The notes beneath the pieces were generated by a model. The model saw only the letters and a list, made by a program, of their open reading frames with translations. It made no database searches and was not told the origin of the DNA. Made by a program: the position numbers and the translations under genes. A DNA stretch of 5,321 nucleotides from Methanosarcinales archaeon (GTDB taxonomy: Archaea > Halobacteriota > Methanosarcinia > Methanosarcinales > Methanogasteraceae): the NCBI GenBank assembly GCA_012961645.1, contig DTYY01000195.1, positions 1 through 5,321 on the forward strand, written 5' to 3'. This document shows, in pieces, positions 1 through 5,307 of the stretch (within the stretch, counting starts at the first letter, position 1; the number at the start of each line of letters is the position of its first letter).

Positions 1-68
1 CGACGATCTATACCATCGGAACAACGCCGCCAAGGCAGAAGGCTAGCATCAGAACGAGCAGCATCGAA

Positions 69-644
69 ATGCAGCATCTCCTCATCGCATGGATCGCGAT
101 AGCGTTTGCGTTTGCGTATGTGTTTGTGCCGCGGGGTAGCACACTGCAGGACCGGTTCATCGTATCCCTCTTTACGGTCGGGGTGGGGTTTCTGCTGCAC
201 GAACTCGCGCACAAGGTTGTTGCACAGCGATATAACCTCTGGGCAGAGTTCCGGATGAGCCCCACGATGCTAATGCTCGCAGTCGGGCTGGCATATCTGT
301 GGGGCGTGCTGCTTGCTGCGCCCGGTGCGGTATACATATCTGGATCATACATCACCAGCAAGCAGAACGGGCGCATCGCCGCAGCAGGTCCGCTCACGAA
401 CGTCATTCTGGCGACGATTTTTCTGCTGATATCCACACAAAGTTTCTTTCTCGAAGAATTGGGAAGGTATGGGTGGTATGCCATAGTGCTCGGCGTGCAG
501 ATCAATCTCTGGCTCGCTGCACTGAACATGATCCCGTTCAGTGTTTTTGACGGCAAGAAAGTATTTGCGTGGAGCAAAACCGTTTTTGCCGGGTTGTTTC
601 TTCTGATTATTCTGATGTGGATCGTTGCCGGCACGATGTTATAG
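69..644 (+). CDS. M50-family (site-2 protease-like) membrane metalloprotease, N-terminus uncertain
   Basis: Predicted intramembrane zinc metalloprotease. From the ATG at 69 the product is 191 aa and very hydrophobic. The zinc motif HELAH is at residues 44-48 (H44, E45, H48) in a membrane segment; GPLTN follows at 107-111; a second motif, NMIPFSVFDG at 153-162, matches the N-P-x-D-G region in which Asp161 should be the third zinc ligand. Hydrophobic stretches lie near 4-20, 34-52, 66-92, 104-122, 135-155 and 168-190. There is no PDZ domain, so this is a minimal form of the family. The frame stays open to the left edge with no ATG, GTG or TTG between 3 and 69, and no Shine-Dalgarno precedes the ATG. 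Archaeal relatives usually have a short polar stretch before the LLIAW helix, and the residues encoded just upstream (SSIE) resemble it, so the true start may lie outside the window. The physiological substrate cannot be inferred. It converges with the minus-strand operon. Confidence 0.86.
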   Translation: MQHLLIAWIAIAFAFAYVFVPRGSTLQDRFIVSLFTVGVGFLLHELAHKVVAQRYNLWAEFRMSPTMLMLAVGLAYLWGVLLAAPGAVYISGSYITSKQNGRIAAAGPLTNVILATIFLLISTQSFFLEELGRYGWYAIVLGVQINLWLAALNMIPFSVFDGKKVFAWSKTVFAGLFLLIILMWIVAGTML

Positions 645-711
645 ATCAAGCTTCAACCCTTGCCAGCACTCCAATTTAAAATAGGGCTCAAACCGTAAAA
701 ATTTTATATAT

Positions 712-744
712 AATAAAAAATAAAAGGGGATTTTACTCCCCCTT
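712..744 (-). terminator. Intrinsic-type terminator of the minus-strand operon
   Basis: Read on the minus strand, AAGGGG (744-739) pairs with CCCCTT (729-724) across a 9-nt loop, followed directly by the T-rich run TTATTTTTTATT. The restored stop codon of the substrate-binding protein gene (735-733) lies inside the hairpin loop. A hairpin plus U-tract, and U-tracts alone, are known archaeal termination signals. The AT-rich stretch continues to about 697. For the opposing plus-strand protease gene no comparably clear terminator is visible, though the same region could serve both directions. Confidence 0.6.
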
Positions 745-858
745 CACCTCTTCATAAAAACTCGTGTCGAAGAGATCATCCGCAGTCAGCAGCCTGTCAA
801 CATATCCAAGCTCATAGTCGACCTCTGCAAACTCAAGGGCGCATCCAAGCTCGAGGTT
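733..858 (-). other. Displaced C-terminal coding segment of the substrate-binding protein
   Basis: In the frame offset from the main reading frame, 41 codons and a TAA encode a segment starting NLELGCALEFAEVDYELGYV and ending DLFDTSFYEEVKGE. This is typical of the C-terminal helices of NitT/TauT-type binding proteins (a YELGY-like helix, then a D-L-F-D-T-S-F-Y motif). Between the last good codon in the main frame (Asp295, 863-861) and AAC at 858-856 stand only two bases, CG. One extra C would give CCG and read D-P-N-L, a plausible family sequence. The simplest explanation is a single-base deletion at about 859-863, either a real mutation or a sequencing error. Because the tail is still intact, the event would be recent. 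Programmed frameshifting is a less likely alternative. Confidence 0.8.
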
Positions 859-1745
859 CGATCGCTGATCCATCTGCCGTCCCACTGTTCGAAGGAGTAC
901 AGGACTTTATCGGCATCAAAGCCGGTTTTTTTTGCAAATATCTCAGCAGATTCGTTCGGATTCTCAATCAGATACTCAGTCGCCTTGATATGTATGCGTA
1001 CGATCTCCCTGACCATATCCGGATGGTTCTCGATCAGTTCGTCGCTGACGAGCAGGCAGCAACATGCATGGTCCTGCCACATCTCGCCCGAACTGGCGAC
1101 GGTTCTGCCGTTACCATCAAGTTCGATGATTGCAGGTCCCGGATGCGGCAGAAATACGCCGTCCACTGCTTTTGACGAAATCGCGGCTATCGCATCGCCT
1201 GGTCCCATCGGCACGATCTTGACATCGTCGATGCTGACGTTGTTATCCATCAGGAATTTCTTGAGTACGCCATCCTGGATCGATCCAGGCGGAAACGTTG
1301 CGATCTTAAGCCCGCGAAGATCGGCTGGCGAGGTGTAATTGTCTGCAATCTCGGGTCTGAGTACAAGACCAGAGCCCTGCACCTGCACTCCTGCCACGAT
1401 CTTTGCCTTGAGTCCCTGTGCAATCGCCGTGATCGGTGGTGCAACACCAACATAAGCGATATCGAGGTGGCCTGCCATCATGGACTGCATCTCAGGCGGT
1501 CCAGACGGGAACGAATACTCAGTGACCTCTGTGATCCCGAACTTGGCGAGATCGTCCTTCCACCATCCCTTCTCCAGCGCAATCATCGCTGCGATCTGGT
1601 GGGTGCTTGGCTGGTATCCGATACGAAGATGCGTTATCTGCTCCGTTTCGGGTGCAACTCCCCCATCATCCGGTTTTTCATCGACACACCCGGAAAAAGC
1701 GGCGAGCATCAGCACCACTGCCAGTATTGTCAGTATTTTCCTCAT
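786..1745 (-). CDS. NitT/TauT-type ABC transporter substrate-binding lipoprotein, apparently frameshifted near its C-terminus
   Basis: Extracytoplasmic solute-binding protein of the nitrate/sulfonate/taurine class (COG0715, NMT1/SsuA-like). The N-terminus is a lipoprotein signal with lipobox FSGC and lipid-anchor Cys20, then a short acidic linker. The binding domain opens with RIGYQPSTHQIA at 41-52, then LEKGWW (57-62), the LDIAYVGVAPP loop (94-104), PADLRGLKIA (140-149) and VDGVFLPHPGP (194-204). Three consecutive cysteines occur at 228-230. The reading frame gives 319 aa, but residues after Asp295 look unlike the family, and a family-like C-terminus follows in another frame to 733; restoring one base after Asp295 would give 337 aa. 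The start is set by a strong AGGAGG site 5 nt upstream. It is the third gene of an operon, 46 nt after the unknown lipoprotein gene. The ligand cannot be told from sequence. No permease or ATPase gene is next to it, so it may use a transporter encoded elsewhere, or act in sensing. Confidence 0.88.
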   Translation of the reverse strand: MRKILTILAVVLMLAAFSGCVDEKPDDGGVAPETEQITHLRIGYQPSTHQIAAMIALEKGWWKDDLAKFGITEVTEYSFPSGPPEMQSMMAGHLDIAYVGVAPPITAIAQGLKAKIVAGVQVQGSGLVLRPEIADNYTSPADLRGLKIATFPPGSIQDGVLKKFLMDNNVSIDDVKIVPMGPGDAIAAISSKAVDGVFLPHPGPAIIELDGNGRTVASSGEMWQDHACCCLLVSDELIENHPDMVREIVRIHIKATEYLIENPNESAEIFAKKTGFDADKVLYSFEQWDGRWISDRTSSLDAPLSLQRSTMSLDMLTGC

Positions 1746-1750
1746 TTTAA

Positions 1751-1756
1751 CCTCCT
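1751..1756 (-). promoter_or_regulatory. Shine-Dalgarno site of the substrate-binding protein gene
   Basis: AGGAGG on the minus strand, 5 nt before the ATG at 1745, a full match to the anti-Shine-Dalgarno. It fixes this start codon. The 46-nt gap to the upstream gene contains no convincing TATA box, which supports cotranscription. Confidence 0.8.
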
Positions 1757-1791
1757 GTTCCTTAACTATTACCTAAGATCCCGACCTTCAG

Positions 1792-2400
1792 TCAATATCC
1801 GGTCATCCGAGCCAGTTCCATGCTTGTAGATTTATCGGATGTTCCTGGCTCAACGATGAATACATAGTTGCCATTCGACCAGACATAGCCGTACCTGATG
1901 TCACCGTCCTCTATCGGCGGTCTGGTCCGGACCTCTGTTGCCTCGTGCCCGTTGAAGTTCACCTTCGCGAATCTGGAAACCGTCCGCGCAGGCGGGTTTT
2001 CAAACTTTGGCTGATTCTTGTAGTTTCGGGCAGCGTTTGCTGCATTCACCGAATCGGCACACTCGATGACGGTCACAGTCACGTCGGTATACTCACCTTC
2101 AGCAGAATAGACCCCCTGAACCGCGTCTGTTATCTCACCGACGCCCAGGCTTCCGGAGACCATCGATGCGGCTTCTTTTATTATATCCACCGTTCCTTCG
2201 GTGTTCACGTCGATCACAGCTCTAAGTGCAAGTGATTCAGGAAGATCACCTCCTGGAATCATATCTGCTATGGCAGGCGGAGTTTCAGGTGTCGCGGTAG
2301 CAGTCGGTGTCGGCGTTTCAGTGTTTGAATCATCAGGTATGATGCATGCGGATGCAGCAATTGCCACAATCAATACCGCTATCGGTAGTATGCTCTTCAT
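1792..2400 (-). CDS. Unknown archaeal lipoprotein with Thr/Pro-rich linker
   Basis: I do not recognise the family. The 202-aa product begins with a hydrophobic signal (residues 4-18) ending in a lipobox-like ASAC, so Cys19 is the probable lipid anchor. Residues 27-42 form a Thr/Pro/Ala-rich linker of the type found between membrane anchor and exposed domain in archaeal surface proteins. The remaining part, about 48-202, looks like a single soluble alpha/beta domain facing outside: a helix near 71-83, a strand-like TDVTVTVIE at 105-113, a helix with ADSVNAANAARNYKN (115-129), and two strands around GHEATEVRT and GYVWSNGNYVFIVE. The start is supported by GGAGG 7 nt upstream, lying inside the end of the regulator gene; only 3 nt separate that stop from this ATG, so translation is probably coupled. 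Its place between a regulator and a binding protein suggests a role in the same uptake or sensing function, which is inference only. Confidence 0.85.
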   Translation of the reverse strand: MKSILPIAVLIVAIAASACIIPDDSNTETPTPTATATPETPPAIADMIPGGDLPESLALRAVIDVNTEGTVDIIKEAASMVSGSLGVGEITDAVQGVYSAEGEYTDVTVTVIECADSVNAANAARNYKNQPKFENPPARTVSRFAKVNFNGHEATEVRTRPPIEDGDIRYGYVWSNGNYVFIVEPGTSDKSTSMELARMTGY

Positions 2401-2403
2401 AGT

Positions 2404-3375
2404 TCAACCTCCCTTGTCAACACTTCTCTCCTCAATGAGTTGGATGACGTCATCATGATCGCTGATCTTCTCAAGTTCACTCTCTCTGATCAGCACGGTG
2501 CCGTCGATGTGCGTGTGCCGGCAGCTTCCTTTCACGATGTACAGCGACTTTGTGCCCGCAACACAAGAGATACTACTCATCAGACGGGCGTTTCTCACCA
2601 TCGTCCGGTTGTATGTGTTAAGCCCGGTCAGCAGCGTGTTATGCTCTTCATCGTCCGATATGGCATTGAAAGGTGCCTGTTTTGCAGGAAACACGATGAA
2701 TCCAAGCGGCGTGAGGAGCAGCGAAACCTCGCTTTGAGCATCTCGTTGAACATCCTGCTGATCCCCCTGTTCGTCTCTCTGGATCTGATCGTCCCCAGTT
2801 GATGGAAAGATCCTGACAGGACAGATCAACTCAATATCAAGGATCTCTTCGAGACGGAGAGCCACATCGATCGATGCATCCATCTCCCCGTCCTCGTATT
2901 TGCTGATCGTTCTCCGCGATATCCCGAGTTTGGTTGCGAGTTCCCCGAGTGAAATCTTTCTTCCGGTGCGGATACTGCGCAGCCTTTCGCCATCAATGCT
3001 GATGCATAGCCCGCCTGGCGCCGCATAAACCAGCGGCGGGACTCCTTCGATCAGGCAATCGTGCAGCGTTGCAGGATTGATCGAAGGGATTCCGTGTCTG
3101 AAGTATGCCACGCCATCCTCGAGCATCCTGCTGCGTGACTTGCTTCCGATGACAAGCGGCCTTCCGTTCAGACGATCAGACAGGGATTGCATCTCGTGCG
3201 CTGCTGCTGCATTCAGGCTGTCGATGTCAGAGAGTGTGCGGAGCAACAGCAGGATCTTGTTGTTCCGCGCAGCCAGATCAAAGCTCCGGGGGCGGGTATT
3301 ACAACGATCCGAAAGCACGAATCCGGCTCTGGTCAGGATTTCGATAACTCGGAGCGTCAACAACTCTTTGTTCAT
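2404..3375 (-). CDS. Archaeal HTH-type transcriptional regulator (COG1395-like, Cro/C1 HTH)
   Basis: Predicted DNA-binding regulator of 323 aa, close to the usual length of this archaeal family. Three parts are visible. The N-terminal domain, about 1-125, contains AGFVLSDRC (17-25), SFDLAARNNKILLLL (31-45), a PLVIGSKS loop (73-80), YFRHGIPSINPATLHDCL (91-108) and PPLVYAAPGG (113-122). The Cro/C1-type helix-turn-helix spans about 139-183, with SLGELATKLGISRRTISKYE (142-161) as its two helices. A Gln/Asp-rich linker at 195-214 leads to a C-terminal domain (about 216-312) with LLTGLNTYN and NARLMSSIS. The family function is not well established; its target here is unknown. It is the first gene of a three-gene minus-strand operon, so regulation of its own operon is a reasonable guess. 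There is no Shine-Dalgarno before the ATG; a TATA box about 32 nt upstream suggests a leaderless mRNA and supports this start. Confidence 0.9.
   Translation of the reverse strand: MNKELLTLRVIEILTRAGFVLSDRCNTRPRSFDLAARNNKILLLLRTLSDIDSLNAAAAHEMQSLSDRLNGRPLVIGSKSRSRMLEDGVAYFRHGIPSINPATLHDCLIEGVPPLVYAAPGGLCISIDGERLRSIRTGRKISLGELATKLGISRRTISKYEDGEMDASIDVALRLEEILDIELICPVRIFPSTGDDQIQRDEQGDQQDVQRDAQSEVSLLLTPLGFIVFPAKQAPFNAISDDEEHNTLLTGLNTYNRTMVRNARLMSSISCVAGTKSLYIVKGSCRHTHIDGTVLIRESELEKISDHDDVIQLIEERSVDKGG
2408..2412 (-). promoter_or_regulatory. Shine-Dalgarno site of the unknown lipoprotein gene, inside the regulator's last codons
   Basis: GGAGG on the minus strand, 7 nt before the ATG at 2400. It overlaps the two glycine codons that end the regulator gene, the typical arrangement for translational coupling within an operon. 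Confidence 0.75.
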
Positions 3376-3398
3376 CAGGATTTCGTATACCGCACCCT

Positions 3399-3410
3399 CG
3401 ATATAAAGGT
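3399..3410 (-). promoter_or_regulatory. BRE/TATA promoter of the regulator-lipoprotein-binding protein operon
   Basis: On the minus strand ACCTTTATATCG fits an archaeal BRE plus TATA box. The first T of the box is 32 nt before the A of the start codon, so transcription initiated about 25-27 nt after the box centre would begin within a few bases of the ATG. Together with the missing Shine-Dalgarno this predicts a leaderless transcript. An almost identical element at nearly the same distance precedes the small gene at 5055. Confidence 0.7.
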
Positions 3411-3460
3411 TTGCTGCTACCCTCGAGCTTTCTGGACAATATTATTCTGCCGGCAAACCT
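3407..3460. repeat. Inverted repeat flanking the regulator promoter, candidate operator
   Basis: AGGTTTGC at 3407-3414 is repeated as its perfect reverse complement GCAAACCT at 3453-3460, with 38 nt between. The left arm overlaps the BRE and first T of the regulator's TATA box, so a protein bound there would compete with TBP/TFB. Autoregulation by the HTH protein is inferred, not shown. Confidence 0.5.
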
Positions 3461-3470
3461 GTGAGCTCAC
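3461..3470. promoter_or_regulatory. 10-bp palindrome GTGAGCTCAC, candidate regulator site
   Basis: A perfect 10-bp palindrome directly abutting the right arm of the 3407-3460 inverted repeat. Perfect palindromes suit dimeric helix-turn-helix proteins. It lies about 50 bp upstream of the regulator's TATA box and about 33 bp upstream of a TATA-like TTTATAG (3503-3509) facing the NfeD gene, so it could act on either direction. Confidence 0.4.
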
Positions 3471-3603
3471 CCACTTGACACCTCAGAAATCACATCGTGA
3501 AGTTTATAGTCCTTGAAATCGAAGACATTCCTTACCAACAGTATCAGCTTTAAGCAGGGCATGATTCTTATCAAGGAACAACATGGCCAACTGAAACTGA
3601 AAG

Positions 3604-3610
3604 TTATAAC
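3604..3610 (+). promoter_or_regulatory. Possible TATA box for the NfeD-family gene
   Basis: TTATAAC would place a transcription start near 3630-3636, about 45 nt before the GTG at 3679, leaving a short leader that includes the Shine-Dalgarno. A second candidate, TTTATAG at 3503-3509, would give a longer leader of roughly 145 nt. Neither is as strong as the regulator's box. Confidence 0.35.
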
Positions 3611-3665
3611 ATTTACTCATGCCAAAACCGACAAAAAACAGTCTCATAACCATTCCCTGGCAAAA

Positions 3666-3670
3666 AAGGA
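3666..3670 (+). promoter_or_regulatory. Shine-Dalgarno deciding the NfeD-family start
   Basis: AAGGA lies 8 nt before the GTG at 3679. The in-frame ATG at 3619, 20 codons upstream, has no such site. The GTG start gives a normal signal peptide, whereas the ATG would add 20 mostly polar residues before it. Confidence 0.55.
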
Positions 3671-3678
3671 AAAAGATC

Positions 3679-4977
3679 GTGACAAAACAGATTCCACGCC
3701 TTACTGCTATTGCAATGCTACTGCTGGCTCTGCTCATATCGCCGCCGGTATGCAGCGCATCTGTCGTCTATGTGATTGAGGTGGGCGACATGATCACGGC
3801 AGGGACAGAGATGATGATCAGCCACGGAATCGATCATGCAACCGAGATCGATGCTGAGGCAGTATTGATTGAACTTGACACGCCGGGCGGGCTTGTTACA
3901 TCGATGGAAGGTGTCGTGTCGAGTATAGAGAACTCGCAGTTACCCGTGGTCACGTTTGTGCCACAGGGTAAACGTGCGTTCTCTGCCGGCGCTTTCGTCC
4001 TGCTTTCGGGGCATATCGCAGCAATGGCGCCTGGCACAGCCACAGGAGCGGCAACGCCGATCGAGATAACGGCGACGGGTGCAACAGCGGCAGAGAACAA
4101 GACGATCAACGCTTACTCTGCAAGGATGCGTGGAATTGCTGAAAATCGAAACCGTTCGGTGGAGACTGCAGAGCAATTCGTCACAGAAGGGCTTTCTCTG
4201 ACCGCAGATGAAGCGCTGGACCAGGGCGTGATCGATTTGATCTCCACAGACCGAAGCGATCTTTTCAATCGCATCGATAACCAAACCGTGAACATATCGG
4301 GGCGTTTAATAACGCTGCACACAAAAGAGGTGGTCTTTGTCGAAGAAGAGCCTTCACTGGCGGTTTCGATTATTGATATCCTCAGTAATCCGCAGATAGC
4401 TTTTGTGTTGTTTCTGATCGGGATGTACGGAATAATCTATGGGCTCGCATCACCTGGTACGTACGTTCCTGAGATGACCGGGGCGATAGCGATGATACTT
4501 GCGCTGTATGGGATGGGGCTGTTCTCGGCCAGCACATTCGGCGCGATATTAATCGTTGCAGCCATAATACTCTTCATAGCAGAGGCTCTCACACCGACAT
4601 TCGGTGCGCTGACACTCGGCGGCGTCGTCTGCCTGATCATGGGGGCGCTTATGCTACCGCAGGAGCCGTTTCTGCCAGCAGACTGGGTCACCGGCTTCAG
4701 ACGCACCGTCTTTGCGGCGGCGATCCTCTCGGCAGGAATCGTCGTGCTCGGTCTCGGGCTTGTGCTGAAGGCGAGGGTACGGAAACCGACGACCGGGAAG
4801 GAGGAACTGATCGGCAAGTTCGTCAGGGCAGAGACCGACATCGGTCCTGAGGGCGGTGGCACCGTGAAAGTTCACGGCGAGATATGGAGGGCATCTGCAA
4901 CCGAACCGGTGCAAAAAGGGGAGATGGTGGTGATAGTGGGTATAGACGGGCTTACTCTGATTATCGAGAAGAAATGA
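3679..4977 (+). CDS. nfeD: NfeD-family membrane-bound serine protease (ClpP class)
   Basis: Membrane protein with an external ClpP-like serine protease domain and a C-terminal NfeD OB-fold domain (COG1030). From the GTG at 3679 it is 432 aa; positions below count from that start. Residues about 7-24 form a signal peptide. The protease domain (about 27-200) shows IELDTPGG (64-71), the nucleophile Ser102 in RAFSAGAF, and the probable catalytic Lys141 in ENKTINAY, a Ser-Lys dyad spaced as in the characterised Pyrococcus horikoshii PH1510 enzyme. Membrane helices follow at roughly 238-255, 265-282, 286-304, 307-325 and 343-364. The OB-fold domain is about 376-432 (EELIGKFVRAETD, then GEIWRA). In other archaea this protease cleaves the C-terminal region of a stomatin partner; no stomatin gene is seen within the window. 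An alternative start is the ATG at 3619 (452 aa). It is divergent from the regulator, and the small membrane protein gene follows. Confidence 0.93.
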   Translation: MTKQIPRLTAIAMLLLALLISPPVCSASVVYVIEVGDMITAGTEMMISHGIDHATEIDAEAVLIELDTPGGLVTSMEGVVSSIENSQLPVVTFVPQGKRAFSAGAFVLLSGHIAAMAPGTATGAATPIEITATGATAAENKTINAYSARMRGIAENRNRSVETAEQFVTEGLSLTADEALDQGVIDLISTDRSDLFNRIDNQTVNISGRLITLHTKEVVFVEEEPSLAVSIIDILSNPQIAFVLFLIGMYGIIYGLASPGTYVPEMTGAIAMILALYGMGLFSASTFGAILIVAAIILFIAEALTPTFGALTLGGVVCLIMGALMLPQEPFLPADWVTGFRRTVFAAAILSAGIVVLGLGLVLKARVRKPTTGKEELIGKFVRAETDIGPEGGGTVKVHGEIWRASATEPVQKGEMVVIVGIDGLTLIIEKK

Positions 4978-5020
4978 GCAGGAGGATTTGGGCGAACGAA
5001 ACTTTTCGAAAAATCCCATC

Positions 5021-5033
5021 ACCTTTTTATCCG
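5021..5033 (+). promoter_or_regulatory. BRE/TATA promoter of the small membrane protein gene
   Basis: ACCTTTTTATCCG resembles the regulator's promoter element (ACCTTTATATCG). Its first T is 31 nt before the ATG at 5055, against 32 nt for the regulator, again predicting a leaderless mRNA. A 10-bp palindrome TTTTCGAAAA lies just upstream at 5003-5012. Confidence 0.55.
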
Positions 5034-5054
5034 TGTACGCCGTTTATAATAACG

Positions 5055-5261
5055 ATGTATCCGTTTGTAGATGTTATTTTGAAACTTGAGAAGAGGTCTC
5101 GAAGATATCGATTCTACCGGAAGCTATTAAGTCTGATTGTGTTCTTTCTGCTCTGTTATGCACTGCTGCTCTATCTCAGTCTGCCTGTCATCTTTGCACG
5201 GTATAGTTCCCATGATTTTGTGATGCTCGGACACTCAGCCGAAGTTGTTTCGGACAGCTAG
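5055..5261 (+). CDS. Small single-helix membrane protein of unknown function
   Basis: I do not recognise it. The predicted 68-aa product has a charged, Arg/Lys-rich segment at about 10-24 (LKLEKRSRRYRFYRK), one strongly hydrophobic stretch at about 25-48 that should cross the membrane, and a short polar tail of about 20 residues. The positive charge before the helix predicts a cytoplasmic N-terminus. The start at 5055 is chosen because a TATA box lies 31 nt upstream and no Shine-Dalgarno is present, as for the regulator in this window. The same frame also has an ATG at 4974 overlapping the NfeD stop codon (ATGA), which would add 27 residues and imply translational coupling; those residues look less like real protein. 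The last 35 bases fall within a 23-nt periodic repeat. It could also be a decayed remnant of a longer gene. Confidence 0.5.
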   Translation: MYPFVDVILKLEKRSRRYRFYRKLLSLIVFFLLCYALLLYLSLPVIFARYSSHDFVMLGHSAEVVSDS

Positions 5262-5279
5262 CCGATGTACGGTCGGACA
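5227..5279 (+). repeat. Three TCGGACA direct repeats with 23-nt period
   Basis: TCGGACA occurs at 5227-5233, 5250-5256 and 5273-5279, exactly 23 nt apart. The first two units also share AGCCGA and then GT at the same offsets (5237-5242 and 5260-5265), so about 15 of 23 positions match. Within each of these two, TCGG and CCGA form a small inverted pair. The first copy lies inside the small gene, the second straddles its last codons, and the third is downstream. Function unknown; protein binding on one helix face is possible. Confidence 0.55.
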
Positions 5280-5286
5280 ATTTGAA

Positions 5287-5307
5287 TAAATATCGGCTGG
5301 ATATTTA
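5287..5307. repeat. Hairpin downstream of the small gene
   Basis: TAAATATC (5287-5294) and GATATTTA (5300-5307) form a perfect 8-bp stem with a 5-nt loop GGCTG. It is AT-rich and has no strong T-run after it before the window ends, so it may be a weak terminator or a protein-binding site. The loop region also holds ATCGGCT (5292-5298), the reverse complement of AGCCGAT at 5260-5266 in the neighbouring repeat. Confidence 0.4.

Larger units (their letters stand above)
3376..3678. other. Divergent intergenic regulatory region
   Basis: About 300 bases between the regulator (leftward) and the NfeD gene (rightward). It contains the regulator's TATA box, an inverted repeat and a palindrome, and weaker TATA-like sequences for the rightward gene. 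I see no tRNA, other structured RNA or believable coding sequence. Short open frames in 3513-3678 have no Shine-Dalgarno and run out of frame into the NfeD gene, so I do not call them. Confidence 0.6.

Noticed and set aside
8..649. Long minus-strand open frame opposite the M50 protease gene
   Set aside because: Its product shows no domain and is rich in Cys, Arg, Thr and Pro, as expected of an antisense shadow; the plus strand has clear zinc-protease motifs.
703..710. Strong-looking TATA box TTTATATA on the plus strand
   Set aside because: A transcript from it would only run antisense into the binding protein gene; the stretch is better explained as the AT-rich termination region between convergent genes.
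3513..3779. 88-codon plus-strand frame (TTG start at 3513, ATG at 3561) overlapping the start of the NfeD gene
   Set aside because: No ribosome-binding site; its C-terminal part is an out-of-frame reading of the NfeD signal peptide region; no recognisable features.
3834..4322. Minus-strand open frames opposite the NfeD-family gene
   Set aside because: They overlap a strongly recognisable protease domain, have no Shine-Dalgarno or promoter, and their products look like shadow translations.
4974..5054. ATG overlapping the NfeD stop codon as start of the small gene
   Set aside because: Possible, but the 27 extra residues look unlike protein, there is no good Shine-Dalgarno, and a TATA box sits within this stretch at the right distance for the ATG at 5055.
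4981..5089. GGAGG at 4981-4985 followed by a TTG-started frame of about 33 codons
   Set aside because: Spacing from GGAGG to the TTG is too short, the peptide has no features, and the frame overlaps the promoter of the small membrane protein gene.
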